Shown one piece after another: positions 16,808 through 26,140 of a stretch of 64,000 nt of DNA. The notes beneath the pieces were generated by a model. It worked only from the letters and a program-made list of their open reading frames with translations. It was not told where the DNA came from and made no database searches. Source of the stretch: an uncultured Muribaculaceae bacterium (GTDB taxonomy: Bacteria > Bacteroidota > Bacteroidia > Bacteroidales > Muribaculaceae); assembly GCA_910584545.1 (NCBI GenBank), contig CAJUBC010000005.1:6857-70856 (forward strand), in the 5' to 3' direction. Numbering within the stretch: the first letter of the stretch is position 1; every line of letters begins with the position of its first letter. The position numbers and the translations under genes are program-made.

Positions 16808-17632
16808 TCAGGTTTTGCTTGTGGTTTTCACCCGGCGCATCAGCGGGGTCGCCGGGCGGTTGCGGTTGGGCTGGAACTTAATGGCTTCTTCGGGACATAG
16901 CGCCACACAGTCGAAACAGCGCACGCAGCGAGAGTTGTCTACGTAGCGACTCACCGTCTTGATGCAGCTTGCCCGGCATACATCCTCGCAGAGTCCGCAC
17001 GAGGTGCATTTGTCGGGATTGATCTCGATGTGATATAAGGCGCAGTCGGAGAGCATCCCCAACACCGTTCCGAGCGGACACACCGTCGTGCAGAATTCCC
17101 TGCCGCGCAACGCGGCCAGGACCGCGAGGACAACAGCGATAGCCGCTCCGGCAACCATTCCCGAAAGCGCGCCGAGTCCCACGGCTTTCCATTGCGCGGC
17201 AGCCACATGCGGGCTGGCCGCGCCGACAATGTCGGTAAAGATGTTCCAGGGGTCGAGCATAAGCGTGACCGCCGTTATGCCGGCCAGCGTGCAGATGGCG
17301 TAGATAAGCAGGATATGGTAGCGGACACGCTTGGCATGGGCGTATGAGAATTTCCGACGGGAGCGGGGAAAGACCTGCCGCAGACGCATGAATATGTCGG
17401 AGAAAGTTCCGACCGGACATACTGTGGCACAGTATATCCGGCCGAACATGAGTGTTAGCAGGAGCCATATCAGGGAGGCTCCGGCGGAAGCGCCAAGCGA
17501 ACAAAGGAGCACCTGCGAGCCACGTGCGATCCGGGTGATCGGACACGCGGCCGGGCCGAGCAGGACCGCCGCCACAGAGGAGGCGAGGAAGAGCAGGGCC
17601 AGGATGATCCTTATGGTCCGCAGCTGCTTCAT
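16808..17632 (-). CDS. Membrane polyferredoxin (NapH/NosR-type 4Fe-4S protein)
   Basis: A 274-aa inner-membrane protein with about five hydrophobic helices and two CxxxCP motifs (YCATVCPVG, FCTTVCPLG), as in NapH, NosR C-terminus and CcoG-like proteins. A C-terminal pair of 4Fe-4S clusters follows (CTSCGLCEDVCRASC and CVRCFDCVALCPEEA). These proteins pass electrons from quinol or a flavoprotein to periplasmic reductases or maturation factors. No nitrate, nitrous-oxide or oxidase gene is nearby, so the partner is unknown. ATGA overlap with yidC and a one-base gap to thyA. Confidence 0.85.
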   Translation of the reverse strand: MKQLRTIRIILALLFLASSVAAVLLGPAACPITRIARGSQVLLCSLGASAGASLIWLLLTLMFGRIYCATVCPVGTFSDIFMRLRQVFPRSRRKFSYAHAKRVRYHILLIYAICTLAGITAVTLMLDPWNIFTDIVGAASPHVAAAQWKAVGLGALSGMVAGAAIAVVLAVLAALRGREFCTTVCPLGTVLGMLSDCALYHIEINPDKCTSCGLCEDVCRASCIKTVSRYVDNSRCVRCFDCVALCPEEAIKFQPNRNRPATPLMRRVKTTSKT

Positions 17633-19713
17633 CGACGTCCTTTCTGCTGCTCGCGGAGCATGGCCTGCTGCTGCTTCTGCATCTCTTCGAGTCGAGCCAT
17701 GAATCCGGACTTCTTGCGCGGCTTCTTGGCGTTGGCGGCCATCTGCTTGCGCACCTTGTCCTCATTGATTATGAAGCGGAAGGCGTAGGTCTGGATGATG
17801 GTGATCAGAAGAGAGAGGAAGTAATAGTAGGAAAGTCCCGCGGCATAGTTGTTGAAGAACACCATGAAGAAGACGGGCATCAGGTACATCATCCATTTCA
17901 TTCCGGGCATCGTGTTGGCCTGGTTCTGGGTGTTGAGCCATGTGTAGATGATGTTGGTGGCCGTCATCAGAAGGCAGAAGAGCGAGATATGGTTTCCGAA
18001 ATATTTCGTCACCAGAGGGATGTTGCCGCTCCACGATATGATGGCGTCGGGAGCCGACAGGTCGTGGCACCAGAGGAAGCTCTGTCCCCTGAGCTCGATG
18101 CAGGAGGGGAAGAATGCGAAGATGGCGAAGAGAATCGGCATCTGGAGCAACATCGGCAGACAGCCCGACATAGGGTTGACTCCGGCCTTCTGATAGAGCG
18201 CCATGGTCTTCTGCTGGCGGGTCATCGCGTTCTCGGTGCCGGGATATTTGTCGTTGATCGCCTTGATGTCCGGACCGAGCACCCGCATGAGGGCCTGGCT
18301 CTTGTAGCTCTTGTATGTGAGCGGGAAGAGCACGAGCTTGATGAAGATGGTGAGCAGCAGGATTATGATTCCGTAGTTGGAGATGAATTTGCCGAGGAAA
18401 TTGAACACAGGAATCACCACTCCGGTGTTGATCCAGCGGAATATGCTCCAGCCGAGCGGGATAAGCTTGGTGAGATGGAGGTCCTCGTCGGGACAGACGG
18501 TGTCATCGAGATCGGAAAGGAGTGGATAGAGGTTGGGACCGAGGAAGATGCTGAAGTTGGCGGGGTTCTCCGAAGTCCAGTCATAGTCGTTGACCACCGC
18601 CTCGGCCTGCATGTTCTTCAGATAGTCGGAGCCCTGGAGTGTGGTTGAGTGGAAGTCCGCTGTGTTGAAGGGACGGTCTGCTATCACCACCGAGGAGAAG
18701 AACTGGTTCTTGAAACCGATCCATTTGATCTTAGCCTTGCGTTCCTCGGTGTCGTCGCCTGCCTCCTTCAGGTTCTCCACGGAACCTCCCGCGTATTTGT
18801 AATATAGCGCGGAGTTACGCTCCTCGAACATTCGGCCCTGTTCCTGCCGGTGCAGGTCCTGCTGCCATGAGAAGCCGAGGTTGCGGTTGTTGCTCTGCAC
18901 GATGGGGGCCATGTTCTTCTGGACAACGCGCATCCTGACCACGTAGCTGTCACCCTTGGGAAGCGTGTATTCGATTCCCCAGAAAGCACCCGGGGCCACA
19001 TCGAGCGCCATCAGCACCGTAGAGTCGTTGAGCTGCCTCGGAGTGAAGTAAAGCTGGGAGGTCTCCACCGGAGAAGGGAGCGGAATCTGGAAGTTGAATG
19101 TGTTCTTGTCTCCCTCGAACAGCACCACGGGATTCTTCACCTTCTTGGTCTCGTCGGCACTATACTCGGTGTCGTATTTCTTGAGCTGCGCTCTTGTTAT
19201 CGAACCGGAGCGGGAGTTCAGCTGTAACGCGAGCACATCGTTCTCGAGCTTGACAATCTGCGGAGTTCCGGTTAGGAACTGAGCGAACCGGCCGTATCGG
19301 CCGAGATTCACGGAAGCCATCCTTACGGCTTCGATCGCCTTGCGCTGCTCCGAGACGCTCATCCTGGAGATATCGCCGGCGGCCACTGCCGCCCAGTCGA
19401 GGTCACGCCCGTCCACCGTCACGGTGCCGTAGACGGAGTCGCCGCGAAGCGAGAGGTTCATGCCGTCCTGATTGAGTGTATATACGCGGGTGCTGTCGGC
19501 CAGTACCCGGACATGGCCATTGTCGGAGATGTTCTTCACGAGCCATTCGCGCTCTGCCGATGTCAGCGAGTCGACCGATGTGGCCACCGGTGTCTGTGCC
19601 GCCACCTCCGGGTCGGGAGCATTGTCGGCCGGCTGTTCCTTCGGTGTGAGCCACATGAAGAGGGCAAACACAAGAAACATCAGCAACAGGCCGTTGAGAG
19701 TGTTCTTATCCAT
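17629..19713 (-). CDS. yidC: Membrane protein insertase YidC
   Basis: A 694-aa insertase that integrates membrane proteins alone or with SecYEG. TM1 is at the N-terminus (LLLMFLVFALFMWL). A long periplasmic beta-rich P1 domain follows (residues ~50-390). The conserved insertase core then starts near NYGIIILLLTIFIKLVLFPLTYKSYKS, with MSGCLPMLLQMPILFAIFAFF and a basic C-terminal tail. It is longer than many Bacteroidetes YidC proteins, mainly in P1. Followed by the polyferredoxin with a 4-bp overlap and preceded by pyrG at 71 bp. Confidence 0.95.
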   Translation of the reverse strand: MDKNTLNGLLLMFLVFALFMWLTPKEQPADNAPDPEVAAQTPVATSVDSLTSAEREWLVKNISDNGHVRVLADSTRVYTLNQDGMNLSLRGDSVYGTVTVDGRDLDWAAVAAGDISRMSVSEQRKAIEAVRMASVNLGRYGRFAQFLTGTPQIVKLENDVLALQLNSRSGSITRAQLKKYDTEYSADETKKVKNPVVLFEGDKNTFNFQIPLPSPVETSQLYFTPRQLNDSTVLMALDVAPGAFWGIEYTLPKGDSYVVRMRVVQKNMAPIVQSNNRNLGFSWQQDLHRQEQGRMFEERNSALYYKYAGGSVENLKEAGDDTEERKAKIKWIGFKNQFFSSVVIADRPFNTADFHSTTLQGSDYLKNMQAEAVVNDYDWTSENPANFSIFLGPNLYPLLSDLDDTVCPDEDLHLTKLIPLGWSIFRWINTGVVIPVFNFLGKFISNYGIIILLLTIFIKLVLFPLTYKSYKSQALMRVLGPDIKAINDKYPGTENAMTRQQKTMALYQKAGVNPMSGCLPMLLQMPILFAIFAFFPSCIELRGQSFLWCHDLSAPDAIISWSGNIPLVTKYFGNHISLFCLLMTATNIIYTWLNTQNQANTMPGMKWMMYLMPVFFMVFFNNYAAGLSYYYFLSLLITIIQTYAFRFIINEDKVRKQMAANAKKPRKKSGFMARLEEMQKQQQAMLREQQKGRR

Positions 19714-19784
19714 TGATTCCTTATGGGTTGTTTAACGGGTCTTAAGAATTGTTAATCTATTCGTTGTCTATTTGTGGCAGGCTT

Positions 19785-21407
19785 TCACCTGACTGATTTC
19801 TTAGATTCTGAATAATCCAGCGCCGCCTTCATGAAGGAGATGAAGAGCGGATTGGGATTGAGCACTGTCGACTGGTATTCGGGATGATACTGCGTCCCGA
19901 CAAACCATCTCTTGCCGGGAATCTCCACCACCTCCACAAGCTTGGTCTCCGGATTGTGTCCCACGCACTCCATTCCGGCTGCCTCGAACCGGTCGAGATA
20001 GTCGGAATTGAACTCGAAGCGGTGGCGGTGGCGCTCCATCACCTCGCTGCGGCCATATGCCCGGGCCGGTGTGCTTCCCTCCTTGAGGGCACAGCGGTAT
20101 GCGCCGAGACGCATTGTGCCTCCCTTGTCGTGGACCGATTTCTGATCCTCCATCAGGTCAATCACGTTATGCGGGGTATTGGGCTCCATCTCGGTGGAGT
20201 TGGCGCTCTCGAGACCGAGGACGTCGCGGGCGAATTCTATGACCATACACTGCATGCCGAGGCAGATGCCGAACGTAGGCACGTCATGCTCGCGAAGCCA
20301 TTTGAGCGCCACGAATTTTCCCTCAATGCCGCGCTGGCCAAATCCGGGGGCTATGATCGCTCCGTCAAGATCGCCGAGCAGTTCCTCAGCGTTCGAGTCA
20401 TTAAGTTTCTCCGAGTGAATGTATACGAGGTCAAGACGCCTGTCGAGAGCCGTGGCAGCCTGCATAAGCGCCTCCGATATCGATTTATAGGCATCCTGAA
20501 GTTCCACATATTTTCCCACTAAACCGATTCTGACATGATCCTTGGCCTCGGAAAGCTTGCGTAGGAATGTATTCCATGCGGCGAAGTCCGGTGCCGGACT
20601 CGCGTCGGCTCCGGTCATAGCCACAATCATTTCGTCGAGGTGCTGCTCATGCATGCGAAGCGGCACCTGATAGATGGTGGGCTGATCAAGACTCTCCACC
20701 ACCGCCTCGGGGGCGACGTTGCAGAACTGCGCCACCTTGCGGCGCATCGATGCCGGAAGTTCCTTCTCGGTGCGGAGAACAAGGATGTCGGGCTGGATCC
20801 CCATGCTCTGAAGCTGCTTCACGCTGTGCTGCGTCGGCTTCGTCTTCAGTTCCTTGGCAGCCTTCAGATATGGAACGTATGTGAGATGCACGAACAAGGC
20901 GTTACGTCCCAACTCCCATTTCAGCTGGCGAACCGCCTCAATGAAAGGGGTCGACTCGATGTCACCGACAGTACCTCCGATTTCGGTGATGATGAAGTCA
21001 TACTCTCCGGTCAGGCCGAGGCTCTTGACGTTGCGCTTGATTTCATCGGTGATATGCGGGATGATCTGAACGGTCTTGCCAAGATAGTCACCGCGCCGTT
21101 CCTTATTTATGACCGACTGATAGATGCGGCCGGTGGTCACGTTGTTGGCGCGGGTGGTATGTATGTCGGTGAACCGTTCGTAGTGGCCGAGGTCGAGGTC
21201 GGCCTCGTGGCCGTCGACAGTCACATAGCATTCGCCATGTTCGTAAGGATTAAGAGTGCCTGGGTCGATGTTGATGTAGGGGTCGAACTTCTGAATCGTC
21301 ACTCTGTATCCGCGGCTCAGAAGCAGGCGAGCGATGGAACTCGAAATGATTCCCTTTCCGAGCGACGACACAACGCCGCCAGTCACAAAAATATACTTTG
21401 TCTCCAC
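19785..21407 (-). CDS. pyrG: CTP synthase
   Basis: A 540-aa enzyme that aminates UTP to CTP with glutamine. The N-terminal synthetase domain begins KYIFVTGGVVSSLGKGI and has the EIGGTVGDIES motif. The C-terminal class I glutaminase domain shows APGFGQRGIEGK, the nucleophile Cys in FGICLGMQCM, and the His-Glu pair in GTQYHPEYQS. Length matches the family. It heads the leftward pyrimidine/membrane operon behind a TAACTTTG promoter and is typically controlled by CTP-dependent mechanisms, of which I see none in the short leader. Confidence 0.97.
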   Translation of the reverse strand: METKYIFVTGGVVSSLGKGIISSSIARLLLSRGYRVTIQKFDPYINIDPGTLNPYEHGECYVTVDGHEADLDLGHYERFTDIHTTRANNVTTGRIYQSVINKERRGDYLGKTVQIIPHITDEIKRNVKSLGLTGEYDFIITEIGGTVGDIESTPFIEAVRQLKWELGRNALFVHLTYVPYLKAAKELKTKPTQHSVKQLQSMGIQPDILVLRTEKELPASMRRKVAQFCNVAPEAVVESLDQPTIYQVPLRMHEQHLDEMIVAMTGADASPAPDFAAWNTFLRKLSEAKDHVRIGLVGKYVELQDAYKSISEALMQAATALDRRLDLVYIHSEKLNDSNAEELLGDLDGAIIAPGFGQRGIEGKFVALKWLREHDVPTFGICLGMQCMVIEFARDVLGLESANSTEMEPNTPHNVIDLMEDQKSVHDKGGTMRLGAYRCALKEGSTPARAYGRSEVMERHRHRFEFNSDYLDRFEAAGMECVGHNPETKLVEVVEIPGKRWFVGTQYHPEYQSTVLNPNPLFISFMKAALDYSESKKSVR

Positions 21408-21432
21408 TTTGAAAAAATCTTCTTACGAAATG

Positions 21433-21464
21433 CAAAGTTAGTGAGAATTCCTAAAATTCGCAAC
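21433..21464 (-). promoter_or_regulatory. Promoter of pyrG (Bacteroidetes type)
   Basis: On the minus strand, TAACTTTG (21440 to 21433) stands 25 bp before the pyrG ATG. A partial -33 box (GTTG, three of four matches to TTTG) lies 20 nt further upstream. Gives a leader of about 20 nt. Confidence 0.6.
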
Positions 21465-21494
21465 GAATTTTTTCAAAATGGAGACAATAGGGGT

Positions 21495-22250
21495 TTATTT
21501 CCTGACGATAACGGAGCCGGAGCCCTGATGAGTGGCGAGCACCAGCACCTCGGCGATCTGCACATGGGCCGGAGCCTCAGCCGCATAGACAGCCACATCG
21601 GCGATGTCGTCGCCCGTGAGCGGTTTGATTCCCTTATAGACGTTGTCGGCGCGTTCGATGTCACCGTGGAAACGGGTGCGGCTGAAGTTGGTCTCCACCA
21701 ATCCCGGCTTTATGTTGGTGACTCTAATCGCGGTGTCGGCCACATCGATACGAAGGCCGTCGGTAATGGTCTTCACCGCCGCCTTGGTGGCGCAATAGAC
21801 GTTGCCTCCGGCGTATGCCGCATCGCCGGCCACTGAGCCGATATTGATGACCTGACCCCGGTTACGCTTCACCATACCGGGCACTATCAGACGGGTCATC
21901 GTGAGCAAGCCCTTGATGTTGGTGTCGACCATAGTGTCCCAGTCTTCGAAATCTCCCTCATACTCAGGCTCGAGACCGAGAGCGAGACCTGCGTTGTTCA
22001 CAAGCACGTCGATTTCACGCCAGTCCTGCGGAAGGCTCCTCACAGACATCTCGGCAAGCTTACGGTCGCGCACGTCGAACACGAGCACCAGACTCTCCAC
22101 GCCCGCGTCGGCCAGCTCGGCAGACAGGTCCGCGAGAGCATCAGCCCGACGACCGGTGATAATCACCCGATATCCCGCCTTTCCGAATTTCAAGGCGCAA
22201 GCGCGGCCGATGCCGCTGGTGGCGCCAGTCACCATCACAATCTTCTTCAT
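21495..22250 (-). CDS. Short-chain dehydrogenase/reductase (YdfG-like)
   Basis: A 251-aa classical SDR. It has the Rossmann motif TGATSGIGRA near the N-terminus, NNAG (VNNAGLALG), catalytic Ser and Tyr-x3-Lys in INIGSVAGDAAYAGGNVYCATKAA, and the PGLVETNF segment after it. The C-terminal section is like YdfG/serine-3-dehydrogenases that oxidise 3-hydroxy acids with NADP; substrate unproven. The frame extends 18 codons upstream, but ATG 22250 gives the canonical start MKKIVMVTG and sits correctly behind a strong promoter. Confidence 0.9.
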   Translation of the reverse strand: MKKIVMVTGATSGIGRACALKFGKAGYRVIITGRRADALADLSAELADAGVESLVLVFDVRDRKLAEMSVRSLPQDWREIDVLVNNAGLALGLEPEYEGDFEDWDTMVDTNIKGLLTMTRLIVPGMVKRNRGQVINIGSVAGDAAYAGGNVYCATKAAVKTITDGLRIDVADTAIRVTNIKPGLVETNFSRTRFHGDIERADNVYKGIKPLTGDDIADVAVYAAEAPAHVQIAEVLVLATHQGSGSVIVRK

Positions 22251-22273
22251 GGTAGATAGGTTTATTTTCACCG

Positions 22274-22305
22274 CAAATTTAGCAATAATCCCCCACACCC
22301 GCAAA
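22274..22305 (-). promoter_or_regulatory. Consensus Bacteroidetes promoter of the SDR gene
   Basis: Minus strand: TTTG (22305 to 22302), 20-nt spacer, TAAATTTG (22281 to 22274), 23 bp before the ATG at 22250. Both boxes match the sigma-ABfr consensus. Confidence 0.75.
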
Positions 22306-22363
22306 AAGTTTACCGCGCAATTATGGAAAGGCGGACGGTAAAAGCGGGAGCGGGGGCAGACAC

Positions 22364-23959
22364 TCAGTAGGTGGTGCCGTAGGAGGCGCGGTCGAGGGTC
22401 CGGTAGCCTATGGCTTCGGCTATGTGGCGGCTCTGGACGGGCGCGGTGACGAGCCCGGCAGCTTTCTCGGGGGTAAGGTCCCAGCCGGCTGCGGAGGCAT
22501 AGTCGAGGTCGGCTATCGTGCGCGCTACTCGCAGGATGCGGTCGAAGGCGCGGGCACTCATGTTGAGGCGCGTCATCCGCTCGCGGAGCTTCTCAAGTCC
22601 CGCTTCATCCGGCCATGCGTATTTATGGAGCAGCCGCGACCCCATCTGAGCATTGCAGTAGATTCCCTTCTCCTCCTTGAACCTCGCTTCCTGAATGGCC
22701 CGGGCCGCCATGACCCGCTTGCGGATTTCAGCCGATGGCTCAGCAGGGCGCGTGGAGGCCATGTCGTCGAAGTCGACAGGCTCGATCTCGCACTGGATAT
22801 CGATACGGTCGAGCAACGGGCCTGAGATTTTGCTCATGTATTTCGATACAGCTCCTGGCTGACATGTGCACCGTCTCGTGGGATGGCCGTAGTATCCGCA
22901 GGGACATGGATTCATCGAGGCGACGAGCATGAAGCTCGCGGGATAGTTCACGGTGTATCTGGCGCGGGAAACAGTGATGAAGCGGTCCTCGATGGGCTGC
23001 CGGAGCACCTCGAGCACTTGCCGCGGAAATTCCGGAAACTCATCGAGGAAAAGGACACCGTTGTGGGCGAGCGATATCTCGCCGGGCATCGGGCTGACAC
23101 CTCCTCCCACAAGGGCAACCGGAGAGACTGTATGGTGGGGAGTCCGGAAAGGGCGCGTTGTCATCAGCATGGAGCCCCGGATCAGTTTGCCGGCTACTGA
23201 ATGGATCTTGGTGGTCTCGAGTGCCTCGGCCATGCTGAGAGGCGGCAATATCGACGGAATACGCTTGGCCATCATTGACTTGCCGGCACCGGGAGGGCCC
23301 ACCATCAGAAGATTGTGTCCGCCGGCACAGGCCACTTCCAAGGCTCGCTTCACATTGTCCTGCCCTTTCACTTCTGAAAAATCGAAGTCGAAATCGCAAA
23401 CCCCGGCGGCAAACAGCTCGCGGGTATTGACCCGAATCGGCTTCAGTCCCGACTCTCCCTTGAGAAGCAGTATCACCTCTGCCAGGTTCTTGGCACCATA
23501 TACTTCGAGACGGTTCACTACCGCCGCTTCCGTGACATTGGCCTCTGGGACCACAAGACGCTTGAATCCTAATTCCCGGGCCTTGACCGCCATCGGGAGA
23601 GCCCCCTTGACGGGGAGCAGCGAGCCGTCGAGGCTCAGCTCTCCGGCAAACATATATTCGCCGAGATTCCCGCATGAGATCTTTTCCGCAGCGGTCAGTA
23701 CTCCGAGAGCCAGCGGGAGGTCGAAAGCTGCACCCTCTTTCTTCACGTCAGCCGGAGCGAGATTGATCGTGATGCCGAGATGCGGGAAGCCCACACCCGT
23801 CTGCTCCATGGCAGACACAATCCGCTGGTAACTCTCCTTCACGGCTGTGTCGGCCATTCCGACGATATTGAACATCGCGCCTCGGCGCGCCACCGTCTCA
23901 ATAGTCACGGGAAAAGCATCAATCCCATATATCGCGGCACTGTAAACCTTTGTCAGCAT
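22364..23959 (-). CDS. comM: YifB/ComM-family Mg-chelatase-like AAA+ ATPase
   Basis: A 531-aa protein. The N-terminal ChlI/Lon-protease-like domain reads SAAIYGIDAFPVTIET, AFDLPLALGVL and AGELSLDGSL. The AAA+ domain has Walker A GPPGAGKSMMAKR, Walker B VLFLDEFPEF and a cysteine-containing insert (NPCPCGYYGHPTRRCTC). The C-terminal Mg_chelatase_C region ends near SARAFDRILRVARTIADL. In other bacteria ComM is a branch-migration helicase that aids integration of DNA during transformation; the role in Bacteroidales is inferred. Last gene of the NptA-like-manC-TlpA-like-comM series, one base after the lipoprotein stop. Confidence 0.92.
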   Translation of the reverse strand: MLTKVYSAAIYGIDAFPVTIETVARRGAMFNIVGMADTAVKESYQRIVSAMEQTGVGFPHLGITINLAPADVKKEGAAFDLPLALGVLTAAEKISCGNLGEYMFAGELSLDGSLLPVKGALPMAVKARELGFKRLVVPEANVTEAAVVNRLEVYGAKNLAEVILLLKGESGLKPIRVNTRELFAAGVCDFDFDFSEVKGQDNVKRALEVACAGGHNLLMVGPPGAGKSMMAKRIPSILPPLSMAEALETTKIHSVAGKLIRGSMLMTTRPFRTPHHTVSPVALVGGGVSPMPGEISLAHNGVLFLDEFPEFPRQVLEVLRQPIEDRFITVSRARYTVNYPASFMLVASMNPCPCGYYGHPTRRCTCQPGAVSKYMSKISGPLLDRIDIQCEIEPVDFDDMASTRPAEPSAEIRKRVMAARAIQEARFKEEKGIYCNAQMGSRLLHKYAWPDEAGLEKLRERMTRLNMSARAFDRILRVARTIADLDYASAAGWDLTPEKAAGLVTAPVQSRHIAEAIGYRTLDRASYGTTY

Positions 23960-23960
23960 A

Positions 23961-25019
23961 TCATTTCATTTCCTTTTCGAAAGCCTTCGAGGCTTCGCCG
24001 GGGCTTTCTCCCCTGTAAACTTCCTTACCGCTCTTTCCGGCCACGATAAAGAGCGGCACTTCCTCCACGCCGAGGCTTACAGCCGCGTCATCGGCCGGCC
24101 CGAGAGGCATCCATCCCTTCACTACGGTAGACAGCGAATCACCACGCATGGGCCATATCCTTGTCATCGAGTCTGTCTCAAGACTGATCTCGGCTATGAT
24201 TCTCGAGAGGGAGTCGGGATATTTCCGGCATATCCTCCTCATTTCAGCCACAGCCTCGCGGCGCCCTTCTGAATCGACGTATGAGAAATAGAGCAACGCA
24301 GGCTTCCTGCCGAAACGGAGCGTGTCGACACCGTTGCCTACGCTTTTGATCACCACCTCTCCCGGCATCCTGCGCATCCACGGGCCTCCAGCCGAGATAT
24401 CGGAGCGCGACACCAGATCCACCCATTCCTTCTCAAGAGCGTCATCGCGCAGCATCTTCCAGGTGCGCGCAAAACCGGCCTCATCGTCGCGACGATCATA
24501 ATAGACTGCCATCAGAATGGCAGACACCGGATCGGAGGGATTCTCCCGGACGTAGGCTGTTACGGCGGCGTTCACCTTACGGGAATCCATCGAGGAAATC
24601 GAGGCACGGTTGGCATGCCGCCATTCATCAAGGCGCTCGGTGACACCATTCCCCCTCACACGCCATGAGGCGGGATTTTCCGAATCGCCGGAGATACGGA
24701 TGCGGTCGCCCCGTTCAACATAGAAAACGGCTGCAGGCCTGCCGGAGGGATCCATGATCCATACCAGCGACGGATTGTTCGTGCGGCCGGTGACCGCACC
24801 TTTACCTTTGTCCACCATCATCATTTCCTCCGCGAACCAACCCTTGACAGGGTCAGACGCATAATATAGAAAAGAGTAATGTCCGGAGACCCTCTCCGGC
24901 AGGCTTACCTCCACGTCGAACTCGTTCTTGACGCATCCTCCCAAAAGCAGCGTCAGCAGAGCCGTCGCCATAGCGACAACTCTGCCGAAGCCATATACTT
25001 TTTTTCTTCCGTCAGACAT
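23961..25019 (-). CDS. DUF4369/thioredoxin-like lipoprotein without the CxxC motif
   Basis: A 352-aa lipoprotein with Cys29 in LLGGC. The N-terminal ~100 residues look like the DUF4369 beta domain found in Bacteroidetes TlpA-like proteins. The C-terminal half has thioredoxin spacing: a beta strand (PALLYFSYVDSEGRREAVAEM) where CxxC should be, and VEEVPLFIVAGKSG with the cis-proline. The two redox cysteines are replaced (YVDSEG), so it cannot be a thiol oxidoreductase. It overlaps manC by 8 bp. Likely an envelope protein with a binding or structural role; function unknown. Confidence 0.65.
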   Translation of the reverse strand: MSDGRKKVYGFGRVVAMATALLTLLLGGCVKNEFDVEVSLPERVSGHYSFLYYASDPVKGWFAEEMMMVDKGKGAVTGRTNNPSLVWIMDPSGRPAAVFYVERGDRIRISGDSENPASWRVRGNGVTERLDEWRHANRASISSMDSRKVNAAVTAYVRENPSDPVSAILMAVYYDRRDDEAGFARTWKMLRDDALEKEWVDLVSRSDISAGGPWMRRMPGEVVIKSVGNGVDTLRFGRKPALLYFSYVDSEGRREAVAEMRRICRKYPDSLSRIIAEISLETDSMTRIWPMRGDSLSTVVKGWMPLGPADDAAVSLGVEEVPLFIVAGKSGKEVYRGESPGEASKAFEKEMK

Positions 25020-26115
25020 ATTCTTCGCCGAAACGGCTCTTCACATCGTTGACGACCTGCCTGATGCGCTGCTCCTCAGCGACGGGATAGATCAGGAGCG
25101 CCTTCCCGGTGTCGGCCACGATATAATCCTTGAGACCTGCCGCCACCACGATCTTGTCACCCTCCACGGCAAAGATGGTGTTCTCGCATTCATGCTCGAG
25201 CACATTGCAGTTCTGGGTCACGTTTCCCTCGCGGTTCTTCGGCGAGCAGTCGTAAAGCGCCTTCCAGCTGCCGAGGTCGCTCCAGCCCAGGTCGGCGGTC
25301 TTGACGTAGACATTGGATGCCTTCTCCATGATCGCGTAGTCGATGGATATGGCCGGAGCATTGGGGAATACCTTGTCGATGAACCCGGTCTCCTCGGGAG
25401 TGCCGTAGAATTTCTCTCCTGCATCGAAGATGGCGGCAGTCTCGGGCGCGTACTTGGCGAAAGCCTTGAGAATCGAGTCGGCACGCCAGAGGAACATGCC
25501 TGAGTTCCAGTAGAACTCACCGGTGCTGAGGAAAAGCTTGGCCATCTCGGTGTTCGGCTTCTCGGTGAACGACTTCACCTTCATTATGTCGGAGCAATCC
25601 TCCACCTTGTTGCCGAGCTGGATATAGCCGTATCCGGTGTGGGGGAAGCTGGGCTTGAGTCCTACGGTGAGAAGACGGTCTCCCCCCTCTATGAAGGAGA
25701 GGCCCTCGAGTATGGTCGTGCGGAATTCCTCTTCGCGAAGGATCAGATGGTCGGAAGGGAGAGTCACGATCGACGCCTCGGGATCGAGTGCGTATATGTG
25801 ATGGGCACCCCAGCAAACGCACGGCGAAGTGTTGCGCCTTGCCGGCTCGCAGAGTATGTTGCTCTCCCTCACATCGGGGAGCTGCCTGCGGATGATGTCG
25901 CGGTAAGCGCTGTTGGTGACGAGTATTATGTTGTCCGGATCCACAATGGGGAGCATCCGGTCGTATGTGAGCTGGAGAAGACTCCTGCCCGTTCCGAAAA
26001 AGTCAAGGAACTGTTTGGGCATATCCGTACGGCTGAAAGGCCAGAACCGAGATCCTACTCCGCCGCACATAATCACGCAATAACGGTGCGCCCTGTTTTC
26101 TGAAGCTTTTTCCAT
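25012..26115 (-). CDS. manC: Mannose-1-phosphate guanylyltransferase
   Basis: A 367-aa nucleotidyltransferase making GDP-mannose from mannose-1-phosphate and GTP. It has the signature MCGGVGSRFWPFSR followed by PKQFLDFFG, LPSDHLI, FTEKPN and NSGMFLWRAD motifs. The isomerase domain of bifunctional ManC/AlgA enzymes is absent, so it is monofunctional. GDP-mannose is the substrate of the Gmd encoded at 10.5 kb. 25 bp downstream of the NptA-like gene, in the same leftward series. Confidence 0.92.
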   Translation of the reverse strand: MEKASENRAHRYCVIMCGGVGSRFWPFSRTDMPKQFLDFFGTGRSLLQLTYDRMLPIVDPDNIILVTNSAYRDIIRRQLPDVRESNILCEPARRNTSPCVCWGAHHIYALDPEASIVTLPSDHLILREEEFRTTILEGLSFIEGGDRLLTVGLKPSFPHTGYGYIQLGNKVEDCSDIMKVKSFTEKPNTEMAKLFLSTGEFYWNSGMFLWRADSILKAFAKYAPETAAIFDAGEKFYGTPEETGFIDKVFPNAPAISIDYAIMEKASNVYVKTADLGWSDLGSWKALYDCSPKNREGNVTQNCNVLEHECENTIFAVEGDKIVVAAGLKDYIVADTGKALLIYPVAEEQRIRQVVNDVKSRFGEEYV

Positions 26116-26140
26116 AATATCAATATTAGATCAATTATGA

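Noticed and set aside
20640..21836. 398-codon plus-strand open frame
   Set aside because: Lies over pyrG and the SDR gene in antisense; no domain and no promoter.
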